Source: BS750m-G77 sp043797735
GTDB lineage: Bacteria > Omnitrophota > Gorgyraeia > Gygaellales > Profunditerraquicolaceae
Reading direction: 5' to 3'
NCBI GenBank assembly: GCA_043797735.1
Contig: JAZDPH010000012.1
Location: forward strand, 1-47,198
DNA: 47,198 nt
The notes beneath the pieces were generated by a model that worked only from the letters and a program-made list of their open reading frames with translations, had not been told where the DNA came from and did not search any database. A program made the position numbers and the translations under genes. Below, piece by piece: positions 30,857 through 38,814 of the stretch (the stretch's first letter is position 1; each line of letters starts with the position of its first letter).

Positions 30857-31084
30857 TTATAAGTTCTTTTTATTATAATTGCCGCAGCGCGGACAGACTG
30901 ATATAACTTCCTCTTTAGTATTAATATAGGTATAGGTGCAAATAGAGCAAAACCAGATAAATTTGGCATCCAGCGTCAAATCCTTGTTTTTATCTTTCCT
31001 GCTAAATACCCAAAATAATAAAATTGCATTGATAAAGAGCAAAAGGTAAAGCGCTATTGCCTGGGAAAAATCAATGCTGATCAT
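30857..31084 (-). CDS. Small membrane protein with zinc ribbon
   Basis: One N-terminal membrane helix (AIALYLLLFINAILLFWVF) is followed by a cytoplasmic or periplasmic rubredoxin-like knuckle with CSIC and CPRC 19 residues apart. 75 residues. I do not recognise a named family. It lies between the TonB-like gene and the DUF2582 gene, probably in the same transcript. Confidence 0.6.
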   Translation of the reverse strand: MISIDFSQAIALYLLLFINAILLFWVFSRKDKNKDLTLDAKFIWFCSICTYTYINTKEEVISVCPRCGNYNKKNL

Positions 31085-31113
31085 AAAATATGTGTTCTAC
31101 CCCGGCTCATAAG

Positions 31114-31202
31114 ATATGCCAAAATTCTCTTTGATAATTTTGGCATATTCGCCGGGGTAAGTTCGGCCAAACGACTTATGTTCACTTCGTTCCATAAGTC
31201 GT
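31114..31202. repeat. Two perfect hairpins at the 3' end of the TonB-like gene
   Basis: ATATGCCAAAATT pairs with AATTTTGGCATAT (31114-31148), and ACGACTTATG pairs with CATAAGTCGT (31171-31202). The second covers the last codons and the stop of the TonB-like gene. No T-run follows on the minus strand. Confidence 0.75.
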
Positions 31203-31883
31203 GGCCTCACTTAAGTCAATCTTAACCGTCTGCCATTTATCCGGGGCAAATCTTGCCTGCTCTATAAAGAGATAGTGGCCGATATAACGGGCGCATAAAA
31301 GGTCAACCTCCAGGTTACCGGATGAAATCTTGCGCTTGACGGCTATGGAATTACGCGGCCCTGCGGATTCTATATTAAACATAACCTCAACATGGGCTAC
31401 CTGCCTGTCTTTAAAATAAAGGCTGAAACCGTAAGGAAGCACGGGGTGGAATAAAAGCATCGGATCTCTTTTTTCTAGCGGCGCCGGCAAAGAAAACAAA
31501 ACTCCGGGAAGGTCAATCTTCTTTTTTGTATTTAATGCTGTGTTAATCTGGGGTTTTTCCCACCAGTCGCTTAATATCAGGCGGGATCCCGCCTGAGCGG
31601 GAAAGTACTGCCCTGACAGGGATATTTTACTTAACCCGGGTTTGGCAAAAACCTTTGTTTGCACTTTCTTAGCAACCGGCTGGATCTTAAGGTTGTTTTC
31701 CCGCGCTAACGGCAGGGGTGCGGCAACCTGCTGCCCGCTTAAAACCGCCCCCCAGAAAGATACGCCGGCAAAATCCGCCCTGGGGATCCTGCTGCCAAAT
31801 GATAAACTAAAAATACCCAATACCGTTATATGCCCTAACAGCGAAATAAAAATAGTCTTATTAAATAACTTTAAAGAAAACAT
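31182..31883 (-). CDS. TonB-like periplasmic energy transducer
   Basis: An N-terminal signal anchor (IFISLLGHITVLGIFSLSF) carries the Ser...His of TonB/TolA anchors. The middle is Pro- and Lys-rich, and the C-terminal 100 residues (VAHVEVMFNIESAGPRNSIAV, DLLCARYIGHYLFI) resemble the TonB fold weakly. It is next to exbD and exbB, which supports the call. The usual TonB GXGXV motif is missing. An 18-base perfect palindrome (31578-31595) encodes AGSR in the middle, and the last residues lie in a hairpin. Confidence 0.55.
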   Translation of the reverse strand: MFSLKLFNKTIFISLLGHITVLGIFSLSFGSRIPRADFAGVSFWGAVLSGQQVAAPLPLARENNLKIQPVAKKVQTKVFAKPGLSKISLSGQYFPAQAGSRLILSDWWEKPQINTALNTKKKIDLPGVLFSLPAPLEKRDPMLLFHPVLPYGFSLYFKDRQVAHVEVMFNIESAGPRNSIAVKRKISSGNLEVDLLCARYIGHYLFIEQARFAPDKWQTVKIDLSEATTYGTK

Positions 31884-31920
31884 TCTTATTTAATTGAACA
31901 GTGCGCATAATTCGCGTACG

Positions 31921-32046
31921 GTCATTGCGAGGATTCTGAGCGTAGCGAGGACGACGAAGCAATCTCGTTTTAGATTGCTTCGGGCTTACGCCCTCGCAAC
32001 CTTCGGGATTGCTTCACCCCTCACTTCGTTCGGGGCTCGCAATGAC
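31921..32046. repeat. GTCATTGCGAG palindromic element (copy 5), compound
   Basis: A 126-base element between GTCATTGCGAG and CGCAATGAC with an extra GATTGCTTC arm in the centre, so it may be two joined copies. Outer flanks GTGCGCATAATTC and GAATTATGCAC are themselves inverted, extending the palindrome. Confidence 0.92.
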
Positions 32047-32076
32047 GAAGGAATTATGCACGCCCCTCATTTAAGC

Positions 32077-32478
32077 TCACTCTTGATTAGTAGCGATATT
32101 TATCTGGGTTATGCCCAGCTCCCGGGCAGTATCCCAGATTTCAACCACCCTGCCTAAGGAGGCGCGCTTATCCGCCTTAATTAGAATTGTCTGCTCAGCC
32201 CTAGCTGCCTGCTTAAGGAACTTTTTTAATTCCGTTGAGTTAACGACCTTGCCGTTTAAGTAAGTTACATTCTCCCCGGTAATCAGTATTTCTATATTTT
32301 GCGCTTTTACAACCTCGCTGGTAACTGCCTTGGGTAATTTTACCTTTATGCCCGGCTGCATCACAAAGCTGGAAGTAAGCATAAAAAATATAAGCAGCTG
32401 GAAGACGATATCTATTAATGGGGCAATGTCTATTTGTTTTAACCCGTGTTCCAGCTCCATCCGTCCCTTAAATCTCAT
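32077..32478 (-). CDS. exbD: ExbD/TolR biopolymer transport protein
   Basis: The membrane segment DIAPLIDIVFQLLIFFMLTS has the proton-path Asp of ExbD/TolR (IDIAPLIDIVF). A periplasmic domain (IEILITGENVTYLNGKVV, ILIKADKRASLGRVVEIWDTAREL) follows. 133 aa, full length. A GGGAGG site precedes the ATG. Confidence 0.93.
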   Translation of the reverse strand: MRFKGRMELEHGLKQIDIAPLIDIVFQLLIFFMLTSSFVMQPGIKVKLPKAVTSEVVKAQNIEILITGENVTYLNGKVVNSTELKKFLKQAARAEQTILIKADKRASLGRVVEIWDTARELGITQINIATNQE

Positions 32479-32531
32479 ATAATACCTCCCTCTATAACCG
32501 CTGATTGCGACCCCGAGCGAAGTTCATTCCA

Positions 32532-32624
32532 GTCATTGCGAGCGACTGCGAGGGCGTTAGCCCGAAGCAGGAACGAAGCAATCTCTCTTTTAGATTGCTT
32601 CGGCACTTCGTGCCTCGCAATGAC
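32532..32624. repeat. GTCATTGCGAG palindromic element (copy 6)
   Basis: A 93-base complete element in the exbB-exbD gap with GGCACTTCGTGCC as inner arm on one side. Confidence 0.93.
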
Positions 32625-32639
32625 ATCAACGGTCACGGT

Positions 32640-33272
32640 TCATTCTGTCAAAAAATTCACCAGCTCCGTAGATGCCTTCTCCATCTCCAGTATAAAATTA
32701 TTTACCCGGTTAACCAGGTAATTATAGGCCACAAATGTGGGTATGGCTACGATTAACCCGGCAACCGTAGTCAATAACGCCTCCCAGATACCCCCGGCTA
32801 AATCGCCGGGCGAAACCGGGTTCAGGCTTGTTGCTTTTGCCTGGATGGTCTGAAAACACCTGACCATACCGGTAACCGTTCCCAACAGCCCCAATAGCGG
32901 CGCTACGTGAGCGATAGTCGCAAGCACAGAGAGGTTCTTCTCTATGCGCGGTATTTCATAAAGCGAACTATCTTCTATCGCCTCTATTATCTGGGGGCGG
33001 GGACGGTCATACTTTAAGATACCGGCCTTTAAGATATTGGCAATGGGGCTTTTGGTGCTGTCACAGACCTGCAGGGCTTCTTTGGTATCATGGCGTTTCA
33101 TTTTATCAAGAATATTTTTTAAAAATTCCTGGGTATCTATACTTATTTTGTGTAAAAGCCAGAATTTCTCCAATGCTATAGCCAGGGCGAATACGGAAGA
33201 TAATAAAATCGGCCACATTATCGGGCCCCCGGCTAAAAATACCTGCCATAGGTTCATCCTGTAAAGATCCAT
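32640..33272 (-). CDS. exbB: ExbB/TolQ/MotA proton-channel protein
   Basis: Three membrane segments (GGPIMWPILLSSVFALAIAL, LSVLATIAHVAPLLGLLGTV, LLTTVAGLIVAIPTFVAYNY) with the family phrases GLLGTVTGMVRCFQ and GGIWEALLTTVAGLIVAIP. 210 aa. It forms the proton-driven motor with ExbD for TonB-dependent uptake. A GGAGG site precedes the start. Confidence 0.93.
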   Translation of the reverse strand: MDLYRMNLWQVFLAGGPIMWPILLSSVFALAIALEKFWLLHKISIDTQEFLKNILDKMKRHDTKEALQVCDSTKSPIANILKAGILKYDRPRPQIIEAIEDSSLYEIPRIEKNLSVLATIAHVAPLLGLLGTVTGMVRCFQTIQAKATSLNPVSPGDLAGGIWEALLTTVAGLIVAIPTFVAYNYLVNRVNNFILEMEKASTELVNFLTE

Positions 33273-33299
33273 TACTTCCCCCTCCTATTGATTATGGTT

Positions 33300-33388
33300 A
33301 TCCGGATATCCGGTGGAAAAAATTCCTGATATCCCGATACACTGATATCCACATCCGGATAAACAGATACCCTAATATCCACTCGATA
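33300..33388. repeat. GGATATC-word repeat (copy 2)
   Basis: TCCGGATATCCGG, CTGATATCC, CATCCGGAT and ACCCTAATATCC alternate in both orientations through the gap between exbB and the TPR gene. Same word family as 15008-15130. Confidence 0.85.
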
Positions 33389-33389
33389 T

Positions 33390-35912
33390 TTATTTACCAT
33401 GTTTATTTATCCACTCCACCCTCTCCTGCGCGTATTTTGCCTCTTCCACATCCATAGAAATAACCTTTTGATAGACATTGAGCGCCTCCTTAAAATCCTC
33501 TTTGCCTTCGTAAATTTCGGCTACGCGTAAAAGCGACCTTACCGCAAAAGCCTTATCCTGGGAAGAAGAATACAGATAAGCGGTCTTCAAATACGCCTCT
33601 ATAGCCTCTTCGGTCTTCCCTTGAGCCTCTATTACTTCGGCAATTTTAATCTGGATAGCCGGCAGGATCCTTGCCGGCACCATATCCAGGCTCCTGCGGT
33701 AATACTCCAGCGCCTGAACATAGTCGGCCTCTTTAAAGAAGAACTCCGCCATCTTAGGATAAATTAAACCGCAAAGGTTCGGATACTCCACAACGATTTT
33801 TTTATAAATGCCTTTGGCTAAATCGGGATTGCCCTCTTTCAGGTATATATCCGCCATGGCAATGCTGGCCTGGGCAGCCAAGTCTGATTTGCCTGATTCT
33901 ATGACTTGCTTAAAGTTTTCTATCGCCTTATCGCTGCGGGATTCCTGCGCATAAATAGAGCCTAAGGCATAATAGGCATCTATACGTAAATTACTTTGCG
34001 GAAAATCACGTATGAGGTTTGAAAAATACCGGCGCGCCTGCGGCAGGTCGTTATGGCGGTAATAATATTCCCCCAGCCACCAGATCGTCTCGCCGGTCAG
34101 CCTGGAATCGGGATACTTTGCGCGCAAAAGCTTGAACCTCTTCATCGCCTCTTTTTCATCGCCGGAGCGGTAAAAACAATCGGCAATCTCATACTCTGCT
34201 TTCTGAACCAATTCCTTATCCCGGCTGTAAAGCTTAACTATTTTTTTAAAGGCCTCTATTGCCTGATCAAATTGGCTCAAATTATACAAACTTGTCCCCA
34301 GCAAATACAGCGCCTGGGATTTCAAGCTGCTTTCTTTAAATTCATCTTCAAATTTTTCAAAAACTTCCCGGCTCAAATTATAATCCTGCTTCTGGAAATA
34401 AGCCAGGCCCAGGGCATATGCGGCATCGTCTAAAATCTTTGACTGGGGGTAGTTTCTTTTAAGGGCCAGAAAGCTCATCGCCGCCCCGTCGTAATTGGAG
34501 CCTTTAAGCATGGTAAGGCCGAGTTGATACTGGACATAATCGCTATAAAAACTGTCCGGGTAACCCTTGAGTATCGCATCATATGCCTCCTCTGCCTTCC
34601 TGTAATCACCTGCATCCTGATATGCGTCTCCTACCTGGCAGAGGGCGCTTACCCTGATAATTTTGTCGTCGCTTTCCTTGGCCGCGCTTTGGAATGCTTT
34701 TATGGCCCCCTTAAACTCCCCCTCCTTTAAATATGCCCAGGCAAGGTTATAATGCAGTTTATCCGATAATTGCGCCGGTATATCCGTATAGTCAAACTCA
34801 TTTAACGCCTCTTTATATAAATCTACCGCCTCTTTATACCGTCCAAGCTCATATAAGAGGTCGGCCTTGCCCAGATACCCCTGCGCTAAAACCAAAGGTT
34901 CTGAAGCGCTAAGTATTAACTCTGAATAAACCTGCTCTGCCTGGTTAGTCCTTTGGGTCTCTTTCATTAATATCGCCCGGCCTAATAATAAAACATCCCT
35001 GCCGGGTTTTCCTAATTTTTCAGGGTTGATTTTGGAGAAACTTGCTTCGGCTTTAACGTATTGCTTTAACTTTAAATATGACCAGCCTATGCCCAGGTTG
35101 GATAACGCCTCTAACCCGCCCGTCAGGGCGCGGGAATACCCCTGGATTGCTTCATCAAAATTATTCAAGTAATAATCGGCCTCTGCCAGATAAAAATAAA
35201 GATAGGCCAGGCGGTTTGGGTCCCGGGCATATAATTTAAGATTGGGGCCGATCTCTTTCTTTAACCCGGCGTAATCTTTTAAATTGTAAAGGCATTCAAT
35301 TGCCTTAAAGGCGGCATCGGTCTTAGCCGCCTCCTTCGGGAATTTATCCTCCAGCGCCCTGAAATACCCCAGGGCCTCGGCGAACTCTTCTTCTTCAAAC
35401 ATACACCAGCCTAAGGAATAATACGCCGCGGACAGATACGGCGAATCCGCAAACTCCTCAATAATCTCCTTATAGTAGCTTGCCGCCCGAATAAAACTAT
35501 TCCCTTTAAAATGCACCTCGGCAATCCAGTAGATAGCGGCATCCTTGATTTTTTTTGCGGCAGGCTGGCTGTTTAACTCTTCAAATTTATTGAGGGCGTC
35601 TAAGAAGCGATTCTGGTAGAAATAGCACTCACCCGTTAATAACTCCGCCTGCGGCCGGTGAGGGGAATTAGGATAATTTTTTAAAAAACGCTCCAAGAGC
35701 TGCAGGCTTACCTCATAAAAGCCGTCCCCGAAAGCCTTCTCAGCGACAAAAAAGGCCTCCTCTTCCTTGCTGTCTTGGGCCAGCAAGGAAGAATTCCAAA
35801 TGCCAAAATCCAAATGACAAAACATAAATGCAAAAATAAGAAACGAGCACAAAATTACAAGAATCTGTTTTGGATTTTGAAAAATGTAGAAATAACCTCT
35901 TTGACTTTCCAT
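33390..35912 (-). CDS. Large periplasmic/outer-membrane TPR protein
   Basis: After an N-terminal signal segment (ILVILCSFLIFAFMF ... LLAQ) about 20 tetratricopeptide repeats run to the C-terminus (for example FLKNYPNSPHRPQAELLTGE, AEEAYDAILKGYPDSFYSDY, FSNLIRDFPQSNLRIDAYYA). This is YbgF/BamD-like architecture. 840 aa from the chosen ATG; an earlier start would read through a CCTCGCTTCGCTC repeat. The signal sequence itself is partly encoded by a CAAATGCC-word repeat. Encoded next to exbB-exbD-tonB, it may be part of an envelope machine. Confidence 0.8.
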   Translation of the reverse strand: MESQRGYFYIFQNPKQILVILCSFLIFAFMFCHLDFGIWNSSLLAQDSKEEEAFFVAEKAFGDGFYEVSLQLLERFLKNYPNSPHRPQAELLTGECYFYQNRFLDALNKFEELNSQPAAKKIKDAAIYWIAEVHFKGNSFIRAASYYKEIIEEFADSPYLSAAYYSLGWCMFEEEEFAEALGYFRALEDKFPKEAAKTDAAFKAIECLYNLKDYAGLKKEIGPNLKLYARDPNRLAYLYFYLAEADYYLNNFDEAIQGYSRALTGGLEALSNLGIGWSYLKLKQYVKAEASFSKINPEKLGKPGRDVLLLGRAILMKETQRTNQAEQVYSELILSASEPLVLAQGYLGKADLLYELGRYKEAVDLYKEALNEFDYTDIPAQLSDKLHYNLAWAYLKEGEFKGAIKAFQSAAKESDDKIIRVSALCQVGDAYQDAGDYRKAEEAYDAILKGYPDSFYSDYVQYQLGLTMLKGSNYDGAAMSFLALKRNYPQSKILDDAAYALGLAYFQKQDYNLSREVFEKFEDEFKESSLKSQALYLLGTSLYNLSQFDQAIEAFKKIVKLYSRDKELVQKAEYEIADCFYRSGDEKEAMKRFKLLRAKYPDSRLTGETIWWLGEYYYRHNDLPQARRYFSNLIRDFPQSNLRIDAYYALGSIYAQESRSDKAIENFKQVIESGKSDLAAQASIAMADIYLKEGNPDLAKGIYKKIVVEYPNLCGLIYPKMAEFFFKEADYVQALEYYRRSLDMVPARILPAIQIKIAEVIEAQGKTEEAIEAYLKTAYLYSSSQDKAFAVRSLLRVAEIYEGKEDFKEALNVYQKVISMDVEEAKYAQERVEWINKHGK
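35790..35880. repeat. CAAATGCC-word repeat inside the TPR gene's signal-peptide region
   Basis: GAATTCCAAATGCC, AAAATCCAAATGAC and inverse GTTTTGGATTTTG words occupy codons of about residues 11-41. The translation (FCHLDFGIWNSS) is the sort of peptide these words always give and does not look like normal signal-peptide evolution. Confidence 0.6.
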
Positions 35913-35924
35913 TTTATTTCTTTT

Positions 35925-35960
35925 GAGATCCTTCCTCGCTTCGCTCGTCAGGATGAGCAG
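35925..35960. repeat. GATCCTTCCTCGC / TCAGGATGA palindrome
   Basis: A short inverted element, GATCCTTCCTCGCTTCGCTC and CGTCAGGATGA, just upstream of the TPR gene start. Similar palindromes are common dispersed repeats in bacterial metagenomes. Confidence 0.6.
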
Positions 35961-36006
35961 TCGCGGGATTAGAAAAACTCCCCGACTGCTCAACTATATC
36001 ACTACT

Positions 36007-38814
36007 TTATCCGCTCTTCAATACCTTTCTCAAGAACTGCCCCGTATACGAACGGGGGCATTTTATTACCTCTTGGGGGCTGCCGCAAACCACAACCTCT
36101 CCCCCCTTATCCCCCCCCTCCGGCCCTAAATCAATGATATAATCGGCGCATTTTATCACGTCTAAATTATGCTCTATGGCCAGCACCGTGTTGCCCCGGC
36201 TTACCAGCCTCTGAAGCACGCTGATTAGCTTGGCTACATCGGCAAAATGCAGGCCCGTTGTAGGCTCGTCTAAAATATAAAAGGTCTTGCCGGTTGCGCG
36301 CCTGCTAAGCTGTGAAGCAAGCTTAATCCTCTGCGCCTCTCCTCCGGAGAGGGTAGTTGCAGATTGCCCGAGTTGAATATAACCTAAGCCGACATCATAG
36401 AGATAACCGAGGGTATTCTTTATCCCGGGGATATTGGTAAACACCTCCAGCGCCTCCTCCACGGTCATCTCCAGGACCTCGGCAATGGATTTACTCTTAT
36501 ATTTAACCTCAAGCGTTGCCTGGTTAAACCGCAAGCCTTGACAGACATCACATTTTACATAGACATCGGGGAGAAAATGCATTTCAATCTTTTTTATCCC
36601 GTCGCCTGTGCAGGCCTCGCAGCGGCCGCCCCGGACATTAAAAGAAAACCTGCCCGGCCGATAACCTCTTGCCCGCGCCTCCGGGAGCCTGCTGAATATC
36701 TCCCTGATTGAACTGAATACCCCGGTATAAGTTACGGGGTTTGAACGGGGAGTCCGGCCTATCGGCGACTGGTCAACCTCAATAACCTTATCAATATGCT
36801 CTATGCCCTTAATCTTTGTGCAGCGTCCGGGTTTTTCCTTGGAATTATATAACTTTTGCGCCAGGCCCCTGTATAATATCTCGTCAATAAGGGTGGACTT
36901 TCCTGAACCCGACAAGCCGCTAACAGCAATAAAAACGCCCAGAGGAAATTTTACATCAATATTTTTAAGATTATGCTCCCGCGCGCCCTGCACCTGCAGA
37001 AATTTTCTATTACGCCAAGGCCTGGTTTCAAGAGGGGGTTCTATTTTTAACTGGCGCCTGAGGTATTTTGCGGTAAGAGAGGCAGGGTGTTTCAACAACT
37101 CCTGCCTGGCCCCGCAGAAGACCACCTCCCCGCCGTGGCGGCCTGCCCCCGGGCCCAAATCCACTATGTAATCGGAGGCGCGGATAGTGGACTCGTCGTG
37201 CTCTACGACAATCAGGGTATTACCTAAGTCCCTTAAGGCCTTGAGCGTAGCCAGTAATTTATCGTTATCACGTTGATGCAGGCCGATGCTGGGCTCATCA
37301 AGAACATAGAGAACGCCTACCAGCCCGGAACCCACCTGCGTTGCCAGGCGTATTCTTTGCGCCTCCCCTCCTGAAAGCGTCGCGCTCTTCCTGTCTAAGG
37401 TCAGATAATCCAGGCCGACGTCAATACAGAACTTTAACCTTGAAATTATCTCCTTGAGCGCCTGTTGAGCAATAGTTCTCTGCTTTTGGCCTAATTTTAA
37501 TTCGGTGAAAAAACGGTACCCCTCTTTTACGGACATCTGTGTTACTTCCCGGATATTTATTCCGTTAATCCTGACTGCCAGAATTTCCTTCTTTAGCCTG
37601 GCGCCGTTACAGGCTGGACAAGGGAGGCTGGACATAAACCGGGAGATCTCCTCCTTGCGATAATCGCTCTCTGTCTGGCCAAAGAGCCTCTCAAGGTGCG
37701 GAATAATCCCCTCAAATGGCTTGCCGCCTACAAATTCATCGCTGCCGTATAAAATTAGCCTCTGCATATCCTTAGTTAGTTTCTTAAACGGCGTATCCAG
37801 CCCAAAGTTGAAGCAACGCGATAACTCCCTTATTAACCAGCGGTAATAGAGAATGTAACCCCGGCCTCCTCTTTTCCAGGGGGCAATAGCCCCTTCATTG
37901 ATGGATTTATTTCTGTCGGGAATAACTAAGTCAGGGTCAAATTCCAGTTTTGTCCCCAGGCCGTTACATTCCGGACAGGCCCCATAGGGGGAATTAAAGG
38001 AAAAATTGCGCGGCTCAACCTCGGCATAACTTATACCGCAAGTTAAGCAGGAGTATTGCTCGCTGTAAATGTGGTCGTTAGTAGTTGGTCGTTTGTCGTT
38101 GGTTGTAACTATAACAATGCCCTTGCCGACCTTGAGGGCGGTCTCTATGGAGTCGGTCAGCCGTTTTCTTATTTCGGGCTTAATCATGAGCCTGTCAACC
38201 ACCACTTCGATATTATGGGTTTTATATTTGACGAGTTTTATCTTCTGCCCTAACTCATAAATCTTTCCGTCTACCCGCACGCGCACAAAACCCGATTTTT
38301 GTATTTGAGCAAAAATCTCCCGGTATTGCCCCTTCCTGCCGCGTACCAGCGGAGCCAAAACCTGGATTTGGCTCCCCAAAGGCAGCTGCATCAGCCTCTC
38401 TATTATCTCCTGGGAGCTCTGCCGCTCTACGGGCCGGCCGCATTGATAACAATAAACCTGGCCGATGCGGGCAAAGAGCAGCCTCAGGTAATCGTATATT
38501 TCGGTTTGAGTGGCAACCGTAGAACGCGGGTTCCCCCCTGCCTTTCTCTGCTCGATAGCGATAGCGGGCGATAACCCCTCAATATACTCCACATCCGGCT
38601 TCTGCAACTGCTCTAAAAACTGCCGGGCATAACTGGACAAGCTCTCAATAAACCTGCGCTGGCCTTCGGCATAGATAGTGTCAAAGGCAAGGCTGGATTT
38701 GCCAGAACCGGAAAGTCCAGTAACCACAATAAGCCTGTTGCGCGGAAGCTTAAGGCTTATATTTTTAAGGTTATGCTCTTTGGCGCCGCGAATAACTATA
38801 AACTCACTCTGCAT
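36007..38814 (-). CDS. uvrA: Excinuclease ABC subunit A
   Basis: DNA damage recognition ATPase of nucleotide excision repair. Two ABC modules: Walker A VTGLSGSGKSSLAFDT near the start and VSGLSGSGKSTLIDE in the second half, signature motifs LSGGEAQRIRLATQ and LSGGEAQRIKLASQ, Walker B LYVLDEPSIGLHQRD and FYILDEPTTGLHFAD. Zinc modules are CLTCG...CPEC, CPAC and CEAC...CDVC. 935 aa, complete. An in-frame TTGGTCGTT-word repeat encodes about residues 237-248 (TTNDKRPTTNDH) before the first zinc module. The ATG lies within the previous gene's 3' end (11-base overlap). Confidence 0.97.
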   Translation of the reverse strand: MQSEFIVIRGAKEHNLKNISLKLPRNRLIVVTGLSGSGKSSLAFDTIYAEGQRRFIESLSSYARQFLEQLQKPDVEYIEGLSPAIAIEQRKAGGNPRSTVATQTEIYDYLRLLFARIGQVYCYQCGRPVERQSSQEIIERLMQLPLGSQIQVLAPLVRGRKGQYREIFAQIQKSGFVRVRVDGKIYELGQKIKLVKYKTHNIEVVVDRLMIKPEIRKRLTDSIETALKVGKGIVIVTTNDKRPTTNDHIYSEQYSCLTCGISYAEVEPRNFSFNSPYGACPECNGLGTKLEFDPDLVIPDRNKSINEGAIAPWKRGGRGYILYYRWLIRELSRCFNFGLDTPFKKLTKDMQRLILYGSDEFVGGKPFEGIIPHLERLFGQTESDYRKEEISRFMSSLPCPACNGARLKKEILAVRINGINIREVTQMSVKEGYRFFTELKLGQKQRTIAQQALKEIISRLKFCIDVGLDYLTLDRKSATLSGGEAQRIRLATQVGSGLVGVLYVLDEPSIGLHQRDNDKLLATLKALRDLGNTLIVVEHDESTIRASDYIVDLGPGAGRHGGEVVFCGARQELLKHPASLTAKYLRRQLKIEPPLETRPWRNRKFLQVQGAREHNLKNIDVKFPLGVFIAVSGLSGSGKSTLIDEILYRGLAQKLYNSKEKPGRCTKIKGIEHIDKVIEVDQSPIGRTPRSNPVTYTGVFSSIREIFSRLPEARARGYRPGRFSFNVRGGRCEACTGDGIKKIEMHFLPDVYVKCDVCQGLRFNQATLEVKYKSKSIAEVLEMTVEEALEVFTNIPGIKNTLGYLYDVGLGYIQLGQSATTLSGGEAQRIKLASQLSRRATGKTFYILDEPTTGLHFADVAKLISVLQRLVSRGNTVLAIEHNLDVIKCADYIIDLGPEGGDKGGEVVVCGSPQEVIKCPRSYTGQFLRKVLKSG
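38072..38106. repeat. TTGGTCGTT-word repeat inside uvrA
   Basis: CGTTAGTAGTTGGTCGTTTG and the following GTCGTTGGTTG are variants of one word, read in frame through uvrA without a stop. The translation falls in a loop that is variable in UvrA. Confidence 0.7.
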
